Positions 1 through 8,900 of a stretch of 64,000 bases of DNA are shown here, piece by piece (the stretch's first letter is position 1; each line of letters starts with the position of its first letter). This DNA comes from Apilactobacillus quenuiae (GTDB taxonomy: Bacteria > Bacillota > Bacilli > Lactobacillales > Lactobacillaceae), in contig NZ_POSN01000001.1 in the NCBI RefSeq assembly GCF_002994005.1, forward strand, positions 310,001 to 374,000, written 5' to 3'. The notes under the pieces are model-generated. The model had not been told where the DNA came from. It was given only the letters and a program-made list of their open reading frames with translations, and did no database searches. A program made the position numbers and the translations under genes.

Positions 1-740
1 TCGCCACTCAAATTGCCTACTTTATGATAGCTTTGATTTATGGCATCAGTCTTTGCTGAACTAATATCACTAGATAATTGATCATGTGACTTATCAACTA
101 AATTGCTGGCGTAATTGTTAGAATCTTGAATTCTACCATTAATCTGTGTTTGTAGATTATCTCGATTACTATCTGAATGACTAATGGAATCAGTTTTGGC
201 TTGTGCGATATTTTTGCTGACTACGGAATCTGGTCCACTAATATTTTGTGCAATGTCTGCTTTTAAAGTTTCCAGTTCATCATGAGTTACATACACATCA
301 TTTTTAACTGTCAATTGAACATTTTCAGAGTTGCTAAATCCAATAGTGATTGATGGAACTAATGTAATTGGTGTATCTGCTTGCTTTTCAATTACAAAAG
401 GTTCAGTGGCTTGAGCAACCGCAAATAATTTTCTATTATTGCTTGATTCATTTAAATAACCACTTAATCCAATTAATTGTGCAGTGTAATTTATATTAAT
501 TCCGCTATTGCTAATAACAGCACTGGCAGTAAAAGAATTAGCTGTTTGACTAACATTATTAACATCAAAAGATAAAGCGTTACTAAAGTCATTTAAGTTC
601 AATGAATCAGGTGTTTTACCTTCTGGAACGTCAGTATTTAAAACTAGCATTTTATCAATAATCGGATTTTCTTTATTAGTAATTGAATCAGTCATAAGTG
701 TAATTCCATCTTTTGTGACTAATTTATTATCATATTTCAT
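1..740 (-). CDS. Tail fibre / receptor-binding baseplate protein, partial
   Basis: The reading frame starts at ATG 740 behind a GGAGG ribosome binding site and stays open for 246 codons to the window edge, so its C-terminus is missing. The first ~150 residues look like an upper-baseplate beta domain of the BppU type. From about residue 160 the sequence becomes rich in D, S, N and Q with helical heptads, as in trimeric fibre shafts. It follows the gpI-like gene, the usual place for the fibre that contacts the host surface. I see no catalytic motif. The assignment rests on position and composition. Confidence 0.6.
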   Translation of the reverse strand, partial: MKYDNKLVTKDGITLMTDSITNKENPIIDKMLVLNTDVPEGKTPDSLNLNDFSNALSFDVNNVSQTANSFTASAVISNSGININYTAQLIGLSGYLNESSNNRKLFAVAQATEPFVIEKQADTPITLVPSITIGFSNSENVQLTVKNDVYVTHDELETLKADIAQNISGPDSVVSKNIAQAKTDSISHSDSNRDNLQTQINGRIQDSNNYASNLVDKSHDQLSSDISSAKTDAINQSYHKVGNLSG

Positions 741-750
741 ATTAACCTCC

Positions 751-1314
751 TTATATACTAAAATATTTGTCTAAGCTAACAATTCCACCTGTATGGATAT
801 TGGCATCTATCTTAAGTGAAAAACTAATTTCAGCAATTTTTATTCCATATAAGACAGCACTTTGTAGCTGATCCAATAACCATGCTGTTTTTTGATTAGT
901 ATCTAGCTGATTAGCTGGAATTTTATCAATTACTACTTGATTAGGCTTGTCATTACCATGTATAAAGAACTGGTTAGGACTAATTCCTAATGTGCTAGAA
1001 ACAAGCTTATATAGTGATTTTGAAGTTCCATCAGAATTTTTTTGATATCTTTTTGACTTAATCTTAAATCTGTAAAAATCATCGTCTGCTCCATTACGAG
1101 CAACTCCCAAATCATTTCCTAAATAATCTAGAGGCAAGCCTTTAGCATTGTCTACTGAACGCCATAAATCAATTTTATTAATTAGATTTTGAATGTTTAT
1201 TAATTCTTTTCCCTCAATGTCAAAAAATAATTGCCAATTGGTAGAATCATCAGTCTTAAAAGCATCTGATAGAATATTTAAAATTGAGTTTATATCATAC
1301 AATTGATTATTCAT
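751..1314 (-). CDS. Baseplate wedge protein, gpI / DUF2612-like
   Basis: A 187-residue protein encoded right after baseplate J; its ATG overlaps the J stop by 8 bases, so the two are translationally coupled. The motif LDYLGNDLGVARNG near residue 63 is typical of the phage P2 gpI / DUF2612 group ('D.lG...gv.R.g..D..yR'), proteins that join the wedge to the tail fibres. The C-terminal half looks like a small alpha/beta domain. Function follows from this motif and its place between J and the fibre; no enzymatic role is expected. Confidence 0.7.
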   Translation of the reverse strand: MNNQLYDINSILNILSDAFKTDDSTNWQLFFDIEGKELINIQNLINKIDLWRSVDNAKGLPLDYLGNDLGVARNGADDDFYRFKIKSKRYQKNSDGTSKSLYKLVSSTLGISPNQFFIHGNDKPNQVVIDKIPANQLDTNQKTAWLLDQLQSAVLYGIKIAEISFSLKIDANIHTGGIVSLDKYFSI

Positions 1315-2479
1315 TTTGAACCACCACCACTAAATCAGTTTGTGGATTGGTAACAACACCACTATTAAAAGATTCCATTTGAACATCTTTTGCTTGTAAA
1401 TTATTTGAATCACTACCAATTAAAATATCTGCATCATCAACACTATCAATGTTTAATGCTAGCTTTATAAATTGCTTGTACTTAATATGATTACCCATCG
1501 GTACATTTGCTACATAATCAGCAATTGATTTTTTTAAATCATCAACTGAATTAGTATCATCAAAATTAGCATTCACTTTTAAAGTAATCTTTGCATAAAT
1601 GTTTATTGGCTTTGATTCGCTAAAATAAATAGATTGTTTATGGCCACCTTCATCAGTAGCCACATATTCAACGTTTCCAGAAGTGTGTACTCCAAATCCA
1701 TAAGCATTGAAAAGCGCTTGTCCTATATCTTCCTTACGACCACCTTGCACAAAGAATTGAACTGATCCAGGAGCAGTCCCATTTTCATTAGTATTGTCTA
1801 AATCTTTGTTCCAATCAGAATCAACTAATTGAACTCCAGGAACTTTTAATAGTGCAGACGTAATTCCATTTTTAGTTCCACCACCAGGTGATTCATTTGA
1901 TAAATGAATTCTATCTCTATAATCTTGGTCAGATTCCTGATCAGAACCGCCTGCTGCATTGGTAGGATTATTTACACTATCAATTCCATTAGGCTGATCA
2001 ACTAAAACCGTAATTGTATTAGCAGAAACATTTGTATTAGAACTTTTTTCAGATGATTGAGCCATGCCCTTCCCAGTTCCTGTTGAATCAATGGTTACAT
2101 CATCAACTACTTCAAATTCAACATCATCTTCTGTTGCAATTACTGATTCAGCTGGAACTACTGCATTAGGTGTACCAGTAAATTCAACATCAACAGTTGA
2201 AGAAGTTGCCGGTAGTCTTGAAACACTGTAATTTCCTTGTCCCAACATATCTAAGTTGACACTATCAGATGAATCAACATATTGATTAAAATAATTTGCT
2301 TCAATCAATTGATAAATATTGGCAAACATCCATGCATCTGTTCTAATCTTATGGCCAATTACTGAATTAGCATCAGTATTTACATCATCTCCATGCACTT
2401 TTTTAGCCTCTGCTGTGTATTGTTCAACTAGCTCTTCATAAGTTGGAATATGAATACCATTTTCGTCTAGCATTGCCAT
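1307..2479 (-). CDS. Baseplate J/gp47 family protein
   Basis: A 390-residue baseplate wedge component. The pattern is that of the Baseplate_J family: an N-terminal IPTYEELV segment, a beta-rich stretch with GTPNAVVPAESVIAT (about residues 100-115), then the SDQDYRDRI block near residue 185 and a GGGTKNGI turn. J forms the outer wedge that triggers sheath contraction. The start ATG at 2479 follows GGAGG at 9 bases. It is flanked by the gp25-like gene and gpI-like gene in the conserved wedge order. Intact length for the family. Confidence 0.92.
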   Translation of the reverse strand: MAMLDENGIHIPTYEELVEQYTAEAKKVHGDDVNTDANSVIGHKIRTDAWMFANIYQLIEANYFNQYVDSSDSVNLDMLGQGNYSVSRLPATSSTVDVEFTGTPNAVVPAESVIATEDDVEFEVVDDVTIDSTGTGKGMAQSSEKSSNTNVSANTITVLVDQPNGIDSVNNPTNAAGGSDQESDQDYRDRIHLSNESPGGGTKNGITSALLKVPGVQLVDSDWNKDLDNTNENGTAPGSVQFFVQGGRKEDIGQALFNAYGFGVHTSGNVEYVATDEGGHKQSIYFSESKPINIYAKITLKVNANFDDTNSVDDLKKSIADYVANVPMGNHIKYKQFIKLALNIDSVDDADILIGSDSNNLQAKDVQMESFNSGVVTNPQTDLVVVVQNE

Positions 2480-2493
2480 TTATACGCACCTCC

Positions 2494-2859
2494 TTATCCA
2501 TCATTAGCTATGCTGTAATTTCTATTAATCTCACCAAAATCTTTAGTAGTAAATGTTATATTTACATATAAATTTCTAATATCGTTATTTTTATCAAATT
2601 CAATGGAATCTATTGATTGAACTTGGTCAACTTGTTCCAGAATAGCGTCTCTAATGTCTTGTTCCACAAAATCAAGAACAACATTTTTCCCTAATAAGTT
2701 TTCTTGATTTAATCCTAATTTTTTATCAGGTTCAAATTCATTTAACTTTGTTTGTAGAGTTATATACACTTGTTGAGCTACAACGTCGGCATCATATACA
2801 TATTTATAATCACCATCTTCAAAAACTGGTTGCCCATTTTTAATAGCAATATCCTTCAT
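2494..2859 (-). CDS. Baseplate wedge protein, XkdS / DUF2634 (gp25-like)
   Basis: A 121-residue protein with the DUF2634 layout: a short strand region, then helices around VAQQVYITLQTKLNEF, a region carrying LDFVEQDIRDAILEQVDQV, and a C-terminal strand pair. This family corresponds to PBSX XkdS and to T4 gp25 functionally, linking the central hub to the sheath-proximal wedge. It overlaps the upstream spike gene by one base and precedes baseplate J, the standard order in Gram-positive myoviruses. Confidence 0.8.
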   Translation of the reverse strand: MKDIAIKNGQPVFEDGDYKYVYDADVVAQQVYITLQTKLNEFEPDKKLGLNQENLLGKNVVLDFVEQDIRDAILEQVDQVQSIDSIEFDKNNDIRNLYVNITFTTKDFGEINRNYSIANDG

Positions 2860-3248
2860 TAATTGAACCTCCCAATTATTACGGCGTCATTAATTGAGTG
2901 CATTCTTTCAGAATCCTTAGTATATTTTCCACCGTGGAAATCATCTAAATTGCGATTAGAAAAAACGATAAAAACTACTTCACCTTTTTTTAAAGGATCA
3001 TATACATAACAGTTTTTATTGTTTAATTTCATTAAAGCATTATTTAAAACAGGACATTGATTAATTTTTACAGATTCATCAATACCGCCTTTATCGTCAA
3101 TCAGAGGTGTAACATCCGCTAATTTTTTACTATTATCAAACGAATTGACCTCCGCAAATTCCCCTACATTAATCCCAAAATTTATATTTTTTGTTTGTTG
3201 ATTTAATAGTGTTTTTAATTGTTGGGCTACCTTATTTTGACTTAGCAT
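2859..3248 (-). CDS. Baseplate spike protein, Gp138 N-terminal-like
   Basis: A 129-residue protein. It shows the Gp138-type OB-fold signature: strand with ADVTPLID, a middle PV motif (INQCPVLNN), the segment KKGEVVFIVFSNRNLDDF and the closing block ERMHSINDAVII. Such proteins form the membrane-piercing spike under the hub. The start was moved to ATG 3248 because GAGGTG lies just upstream; this start overlaps the hub gene stop by 17 bases. A longer in-frame extension to 3305 lies inside the hub gene and has no binding site. Confidence 0.75.
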   Translation of the reverse strand: MLSQNKVAQQLKTLLNQQTKNINFGINVGEFAEVNSFDNSKKLADVTPLIDDKGGIDESVKINQCPVLNNALMKLNNKNCYVYDPLKKGEVVFIVFSNRNLDDFHGGKYTKDSERMHSINDAVIIGRFN

Positions 3249-4206
3249 TCTGATACACCTCGATTGTTGTTGAAAAATCACCATCACCACAATTAAATTC
3301 ACCACTTTGTACCCTTCTAGTACCAGTAAAATATGGTGGATCTTTTATAGTTACTAATGATCCAGTACTAATTTGATTTCTTAAGTAAGTTTTAACCGAA
3401 ATTGTTGCATGAGAATCAGTAGAATCATCAAAAGAAACGTGTTCCATTAAACCAGTTCCACCTGGTTTACCTTTAGTGGCCATAGAAATTAAGATATGTT
3501 CATTTTTACCGGATAAACTAGTCTCATCTTCAATCACTAATTGGCCACGTCTGTCATAAACTTGTGCACCAGATGTCTTGGCTAAGTCATGAATAATTTT
3601 GTATGGTTTCCCTTTAGCCACATAACCTTTTTTAAAAGTTTTAACTTTAGGTAACTTCAATTTACTAATTTTTATATTGGCATCTGCAGCAACTCGTCTA
3701 ATAATCACATTAGAATTGGCTCCAGGTGCAAATGACATTGCAGTGTGCAACTTAACTTTGAACTTTTTAGCATCAGTTTTGCCTAAAACTTTTTCTCGTT
3801 TTTTAGCATTACTTTTTAATTTAGCGTTTTCTTTTTCCACAGTAGATTGTGCTTGTAATAATTGTTGACCTTCCACAAATGTAAATGAGAATTGTGTATC
3901 AGCACCACTAGCAGACAATGGATTAATTTTATCAATGGCACCTTCTGCAATTAGTTTCAATCCATTATCTTGTTTATATCCAGCAAATACTTGAACTTTT
4001 AATCCTTTTTTAAACATATCTCTATGTGCCTTGGACACATTCATAATGGTTACAGTACTAGTATGAGCAGTAGATGAATCGCCAAATGGAACAGTAAAAT
4101 TAATTGAAAATGATTTTTGAGTATGAACAGCTAAAAATTCTATTTTCTTACCATTTTTTAAAAATAGTCGGATCATAACCATTCTTCCCCATAGAAATTT
4201 AGTCAT
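3232..4206 (-). CDS. Baseplate hub protein (XkdQ / gp27-like)
   Basis: About 324 residues, beginning at ATG 4206 with GGAG ten bases upstream; a second possible start at 4176 has GGGGAAG in front. The TKFLWGRM start block, the FTVPFGD..A..STVTIMN segment and a C-terminal TTIEVY ending are typical of the XkdQ/gp27 hub family, which forms the ring joining tail tube and spike. It stands between the baseplate plug and spike genes. A lysine-rich insertion around residues 125-150 is a family-variable loop. Confidence 0.8.
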   Translation of the reverse strand: MTKFLWGRMVMIRLFLKNGKKIEFLAVHTQKSFSINFTVPFGDSSTAHTSTVTIMNVSKAHRDMFKKGLKVQVFAGYKQDNGLKLIAEGAIDKINPLSASGADTQFSFTFVEGQQLLQAQSTVEKENAKLKSNAKKREKVLGKTDAKKFKVKLHTAMSFAPGANSNVIIRRVAADANIKISKLKLPKVKTFKKGYVAKGKPYKIIHDLAKTSGAQVYDRRGQLVIEDETSLSGKNEHILISMATKGKPGGTGLMEHVSFDDSTDSHATISVKTYLRNQISTGSLVTIKDPPYFTGTRRVQSGEFNCGDGDFSTTIEVYQNAKSK

Positions 4207-4208
4207 AA

Positions 4209-4589
4209 TCAATCATCTCCAATCTCATCAGAATCAATTGGAATTTGTTCCGATGGATCACTATCTGCATCAACTGTATCTTCATACAGAAAAACAGTAT
4301 CACCAAAATTAGTAATACTGATTTTCTTTTCTTGTCCTGATTCGTCCATTGGGGTTAAATCAGTTGTTGGTAATCTAGAGTCCATTATATTGAAGAATAA
4401 TGGTTGATTTAATATGATTTTCCAATCACGTACAAGCCAAGTACCATCATCTAAAGCAATACCAGCAGTAAAGAAGTCGCCTTGCTCGTTATACTTAATT
4501 TCAAAAATATAATCAACATCATCAATCTCATAATCAAATTGTTCTGGTAAATCATCGACATCAATTGGTATATAGTTACGAACAGACAT
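4209..4589 (-). CDS. Baseplate plug protein
   Basis: A 126-residue acidic protein (ending in many D and E residues) with the pattern RNYIPID...FDYEIDDVDYIFEIKYNE near the N-terminus, seen in the phage baseplate plug / DUF6983 group that sits beside the hub. The next gene on the strand begins only a few bases after its stop. Family membership is from recognition of the N-terminal strand pattern and gene order (LysM protein, plug, hub); no independent functional motif is visible. Confidence 0.7.
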   Translation of the reverse strand: MSVRNYIPIDVDDLPEQFDYEIDDVDYIFEIKYNEQGDFFTAGIALDDGTWLVRDWKIILNQPLFFNIMDSRLPTTDLTPMDESGQEKKISITNFGDTVFLYEDTVDADSDPSEQIPIDSDEIGDD

Positions 4590-4593
4590 TGAA

Positions 4594-5838
4594 TCACTTC
4601 CTTGTTTTCTTAATATTTACCTTAGCATGGTGAGGTCTGGAATAATTTTTACTTTGTTTAGATTTAAACTTACCCTTAGTTACTTGTAATTTCTTTCCAG
4701 ATAAATTGGTGTGAGAATTGTAATGACGACTAGAATTCATTTTAATCAGGTTTTTCACTGAAGTATGATATTTTTTTGCATAGTCATACATGGTCATACC
4801 TCTTTTACCTTTAATGGTTTTAGGTGCAACACACATTCCGGCAGGAACTTTTTTACCTTTGTTTTTCACCTTTTGTTTAGTGGTTGTAACTTCTGCTGCA
4901 TAAACAAATTTTAAAGATAAAGTAAAAGCTATTTCATCTTCAAGTGGTTGTGATTGAGTCTTGTTTAATGATTGAATTCTAAAATGCTTATTATAGATTT
5001 TAGCCATGTTATGAGTGCCTTTAGAACCATTGGAACGATAAGTAAGCTCCACACCGTGATAACGCCAATCTAATATTTGATTGTACTGTTGAGTAGCAGA
5101 CATCTTATTTCCTTTGGTATGGCCTTTTAATCTACCTTCAATCGAAACTGTTTTATCACCATTTATGGAATCATCGGCACTACTTTCCCCACGATCACTT
5201 GGATAGGTAGTTATTGTGTTTTCATTATCTTCTGTTTCAGACGTAGCAAAAATAAAAACTACCTTACCATTTTCACTATTAGTTTCGTATAAAGAAGCTT
5301 TAGGTGCTAAAAAGTCAGCATATTGTCTTTTAACAGATTTATTAATGGTTTTAACAGCATTTTTATGACGCCTTTTTTTAAACTTATCTAGATTTCTTTT
5401 TGATTTGGCCAATCTGTATTCTAGTTTTCTTCTATGACGCTTTGTTTGTTTAAAAGCACCACTACTTTTTAATTTATTTTGAGCTTTTTGAGCTTTACTT
5501 AAATCATGATTAAATTTGTTTAATTGATTAGACTGATTTGTAGTAGGTTTAGCGGGTATTTTTCTATGAATCCATACCTTCTTAGTTTTGGTAACAGTTC
5601 GCTTACCTTTTTTTACTTTATATTTATCTTTTTGCCAAAAATAAGATAAATCTCGATAGATATAATTTATAGATTGTTTTGAAGAATTTATAGTATTTCT
5701 ATTATTAATTTCTTCTTGTACCATCTTTGCTTGGTGATTATTTAAAGTATTCAATGCTTTTTGATCATGCTTAACTTTATTTTCTAACCTTTGCCAAGTG
5801 CTTGTTTTTAATTTAGAAATATTTACATCTCCTAACAA
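4594..5838 (-). CDS. LysM-domain baseplate/tail protein (XkdP-like)
   Basis: A 414-residue very basic protein. Residues 1-180 are K/R-rich and helical, probably coiled coil; residues 185-310 resemble the beta domain of XkdP-type baseplate proteins (LDWRYHGVELTY); a LysM repeat follows at about 340-390 (MTMYDYAKKYHTSVKNLIKMN). It should tie the tape-measure end to the hub and touch peptidoglycan. The listed start is TTG 5838, which lacks a ribosome binding site; AGGAG at 5830-5834 instead precedes an in-frame ATT at 5820, so the true start is uncertain. Confidence 0.75.
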   Translation of the reverse strand: MLGDVNISKLKTSTWQRLENKVKHDQKALNTLNNHQAKMVQEEINNRNTINSSKQSINYIYRDLSYFWQKDKYKVKKGKRTVTKTKKVWIHRKIPAKPTTNQSNQLNKFNHDLSKAQKAQNKLKSSGAFKQTKRHRRKLEYRLAKSKRNLDKFKKRRHKNAVKTINKSVKRQYADFLAPKASLYETNSENGKVVFIFATSETEDNENTITTYPSDRGESSADDSINGDKTVSIEGRLKGHTKGNKMSATQQYNQILDWRYHGVELTYRSNGSKGTHNMAKIYNKHFRIQSLNKTQSQPLEDEIAFTLSLKFVYAAEVTTTKQKVKNKGKKVPAGMCVAPKTIKGKRGMTMYDYAKKYHTSVKNLIKMNSSRHYNSHTNLSGKKLQVTKGKFKSKQSKNYSRPHHAKVNIKKTRK

Positions 5839-5864
5839 AAAAGAGCTGCTTAATGCAACTCTTT
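5838..5864 (-). terminator. Hairpin with U-tract ahead of LysM gene
   Basis: On the minus strand an AAAGAG..CTCTTT stem continued by TGC/GCA across one mismatch, with a 5-base loop, is followed directly by a T6 run and then the LysM gene's ribosome binding site. It has the form of an intrinsic terminator but sits inside the late operon, so it may be an attenuator. Confidence 0.6.
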
Positions 5865-5892
5865 AAAAACATATAACATATATCATATAGCA

Positions 5893-5917
5893 CATAACAT
5901 ATACAATATATGTTATG
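5893..5917. repeat. Perfect 10-bp inverted repeat
   Basis: CATAACATAT and ATATGTTATG separated by five bases. It lies between the tape measure stop and the hairpin terminator, in a run of short ATAACATAT-like repeats (5870-5920). Confidence 0.6.
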
Positions 5918-5933
5918 TTGTTTTATCAAAACT

Positions 5934-8900
5934 TTAATGATTGAATGCTTGATCAATTTCTGCCTCCCCAAATATTTCAGATAACATTTTTAATAATTGC
6001 TGTTTTACATTATTAGCTGATTCTTTAGCATCTTCTTTAGATGCTGAACCATCAATTGTAATATTAATTTTAGGATTAATACTAATATTCTTACCATGAT
6101 TCATCTTAGCTGCAATTGCTTTTGATGCATTGTGACTGTGAATTTGTGTTGGTGATTTGAATTCTGCAATTTCTGGTCCATTCTCACCAACTAGAACTGA
6201 ATGATTAGTTAATGGAGTTCCACCAGTTGAATAACCATGTCCTTGACCTAAGAATGACAAATCAGTTCCATAACGATGCTTAGCATAATTTAAACCAGAA
6301 AAGATTGAAGCAAATCCATTACTCCAGCCACCTAAACCAGGCTTTGAATAAGCTGAAAAAGTACCAGGTTTAACTTGCATAAGTCCCATTGCTCTTCCAT
6401 CAGCTAAACCATCAGTACCACCAATTGCATTTGGATTACCACCTGATTCGGTATTAATTTGAGTTAGCACTTTATTAATCATGCCACCACTAGTAGACAG
6501 ATGAAGCATTCTTAATGCTTTAGTAACATCTGGCTTCCAACGTTGTACGCCAGCTCCACCAGGATTAGCGCTACCACCACCATTTTGCTTAAAGAAATCA
6601 ACCGCCATAGTCTTAACTTTATCTAAAACACCAGTACCAAAATCAGTTAAGAAAGGTGGTAATTTAGGAAGTTTCCCAAAGGCATTCATGATGGTTCTAA
6701 TAGGGTGTGCGATTGCACTTCCAACATCTTTAGCTTTATTCCAAGCCCAGCCAGCAGTACTCTTTGTTTTGTTCCATACAGAACTGCCTAAATGTTCGAC
6801 TCCATGTAATGCTTTACCACCAATATTTTCGGCACCATGAATAGCATGACCAACACCACTAGCAACTGCATGAGTTGCACTACCTGCCATATTCTTGGCT
6901 CCATTTAACATGTTTCCAAAGAATCCAGTACCACCAGCAAAATGTTCAATGCCATTCATATTCATGATATTTTTAGTTTCTTTGGCATTCATTACTTCAG
7001 TACCGGCAGGCAATATACCTCTCCAATTGCGTTGCTTAGGCATAAAAGCATGTCCAGTTGGTAAAATAGCCATTTCCTTGTTACCAGTTTCTGGTGAATC
7101 ATTTCCATCATTCAGCATTGAGTAAGTAGGACGATTAATTTTCTTACGTTTAGTTCCAGTAGCAAAATGAACTGGTTTTAACATACCTATGGTATGGCCA
7201 GAACCTCCTACATAACTTAATACCTTGTTTATTAGGCTGCTACCAGCGTTGATTATTCCAAACAGGTCATTGATTCCGCCTGCAACGATACCCTTAAGCC
7301 ATTTGAACCCTTGAGAAAATTGATGCTTTATATCTACCCATAAGCTTCCAAAAAATCTTCCAATTCCAGCAAATGGCGATCGGATTATGTCCCAAATACC
7401 TGATCCAATGCTTTTCAAACTTTTACCAAGACCAGACCAATCACCAGTAATGATTGATGCACCTGCTTTAAAAAGTCCACCAACAACTTTGAATACACCC
7501 TTAAATAATGTGTAAAGAAATGATCCAATACCACGAGCAGTAGCTTTAATTGCACTCATTGAAACCTTGAAAGCTATTTTAATTCCATTAAACATTCCTT
7601 TTAAAGGCTTAATTTTATTAATAAAACTACCTATATTGGACTGCCCTTTTTTACTGCCTAGAGCTCTTTGAAATGAATTCCAGCCATCTGTAACTGGTCT
7701 AAAAAGTTTACCCATTCCGCTAAATAAAGATGTAAAAGGCTTTACTACTTGATGCACTGATTTTCCTATCCAACTTTGAAATTTGTTCCATTGCTTAACG
7801 ATTGGATTGAAAGCACCTTTGGGTAATGACTTTTGAATAGTTTGGCCAATCTTTTTACCAATTGAGCTTCCACCAATTCCGCCAGCTGCACCACCGACTA
7901 GTCCGCCTATTGCAGTTCCAACGCCAGGTACAACTGAACCAATTGCAGCTCCTGCCGCAGCACCGCCAGTTGTTCCAGCTAGCATTCCACCAGCAGAACC
8001 AATTTTTCCACCGGCATTCTTCTTATTCATTCCAATTAGTTGAGTACCAGCCATTGCTACATCAAGATAAGGTATCTTAGATCCAATGGCTTTTGCCCCA
8101 CCAAATAATTTAGAACCAACTTTAGAAATGACACCATTTTTTAATATTTGAGGAACGAATTTGCTACCAACAACTTTTTTGCCAATTGATTTAGTGCTGT
8201 TACCTATGGTCTTTATTCCATTTTTAGGATTAGGAATTTTACCCAACAAACTGGTAATACCTAATTTACTACTTAAAAATGAGATTCCACGACCCAAATG
8301 AGAAGCTGCAATGCCTCTACCAATAGAAGAAGGTCTTAGCTTGTTCCCAAAATTTCTTAAGGATGAATATTTACCAACTGCACCAATCTCGCTAGGTGTT
8401 ATAAACATTCCATTAGATGGTTTAGACTTCATAGTTTCTAAACTAGACTTAGAAAAATTTGAACCAACGCCTGAACTTTTTAAATCAAAAGTAGTAGAAA
8501 AAGCTTTGTTTTTTTGTACCTTATTAGCTAATTTCCCAGTCACAGTTCCATTACCTAATATTCCATTTAGCAAACTAGTCCTATTATTTAATTTTTCAGC
8601 AGCAGTAACTAAACCAATGGATTTAGCAACAGATTTTAATGCACTAGCAAATCCTAGTGCTTTTTTAGTAACAAACATTCCAGCAAGTAACGGAACAATT
8701 ATTTTTTGATGCTTAACAGCAAACTGCAAAAATGGAAGTGCAATCTTTGAAACATCTTTAATAGTTTCTGCGAGTAATTTAAAAGTAAGTACTCCAGAAG
8801 ATTTAGTGAAGCTAAAGAAATCTTTAATTGCAGGGGCATTTCGAGCAATAGCGTTACTCATTTTGGTAATACCATTAGCAATAACATCTGTTGCGTGATC

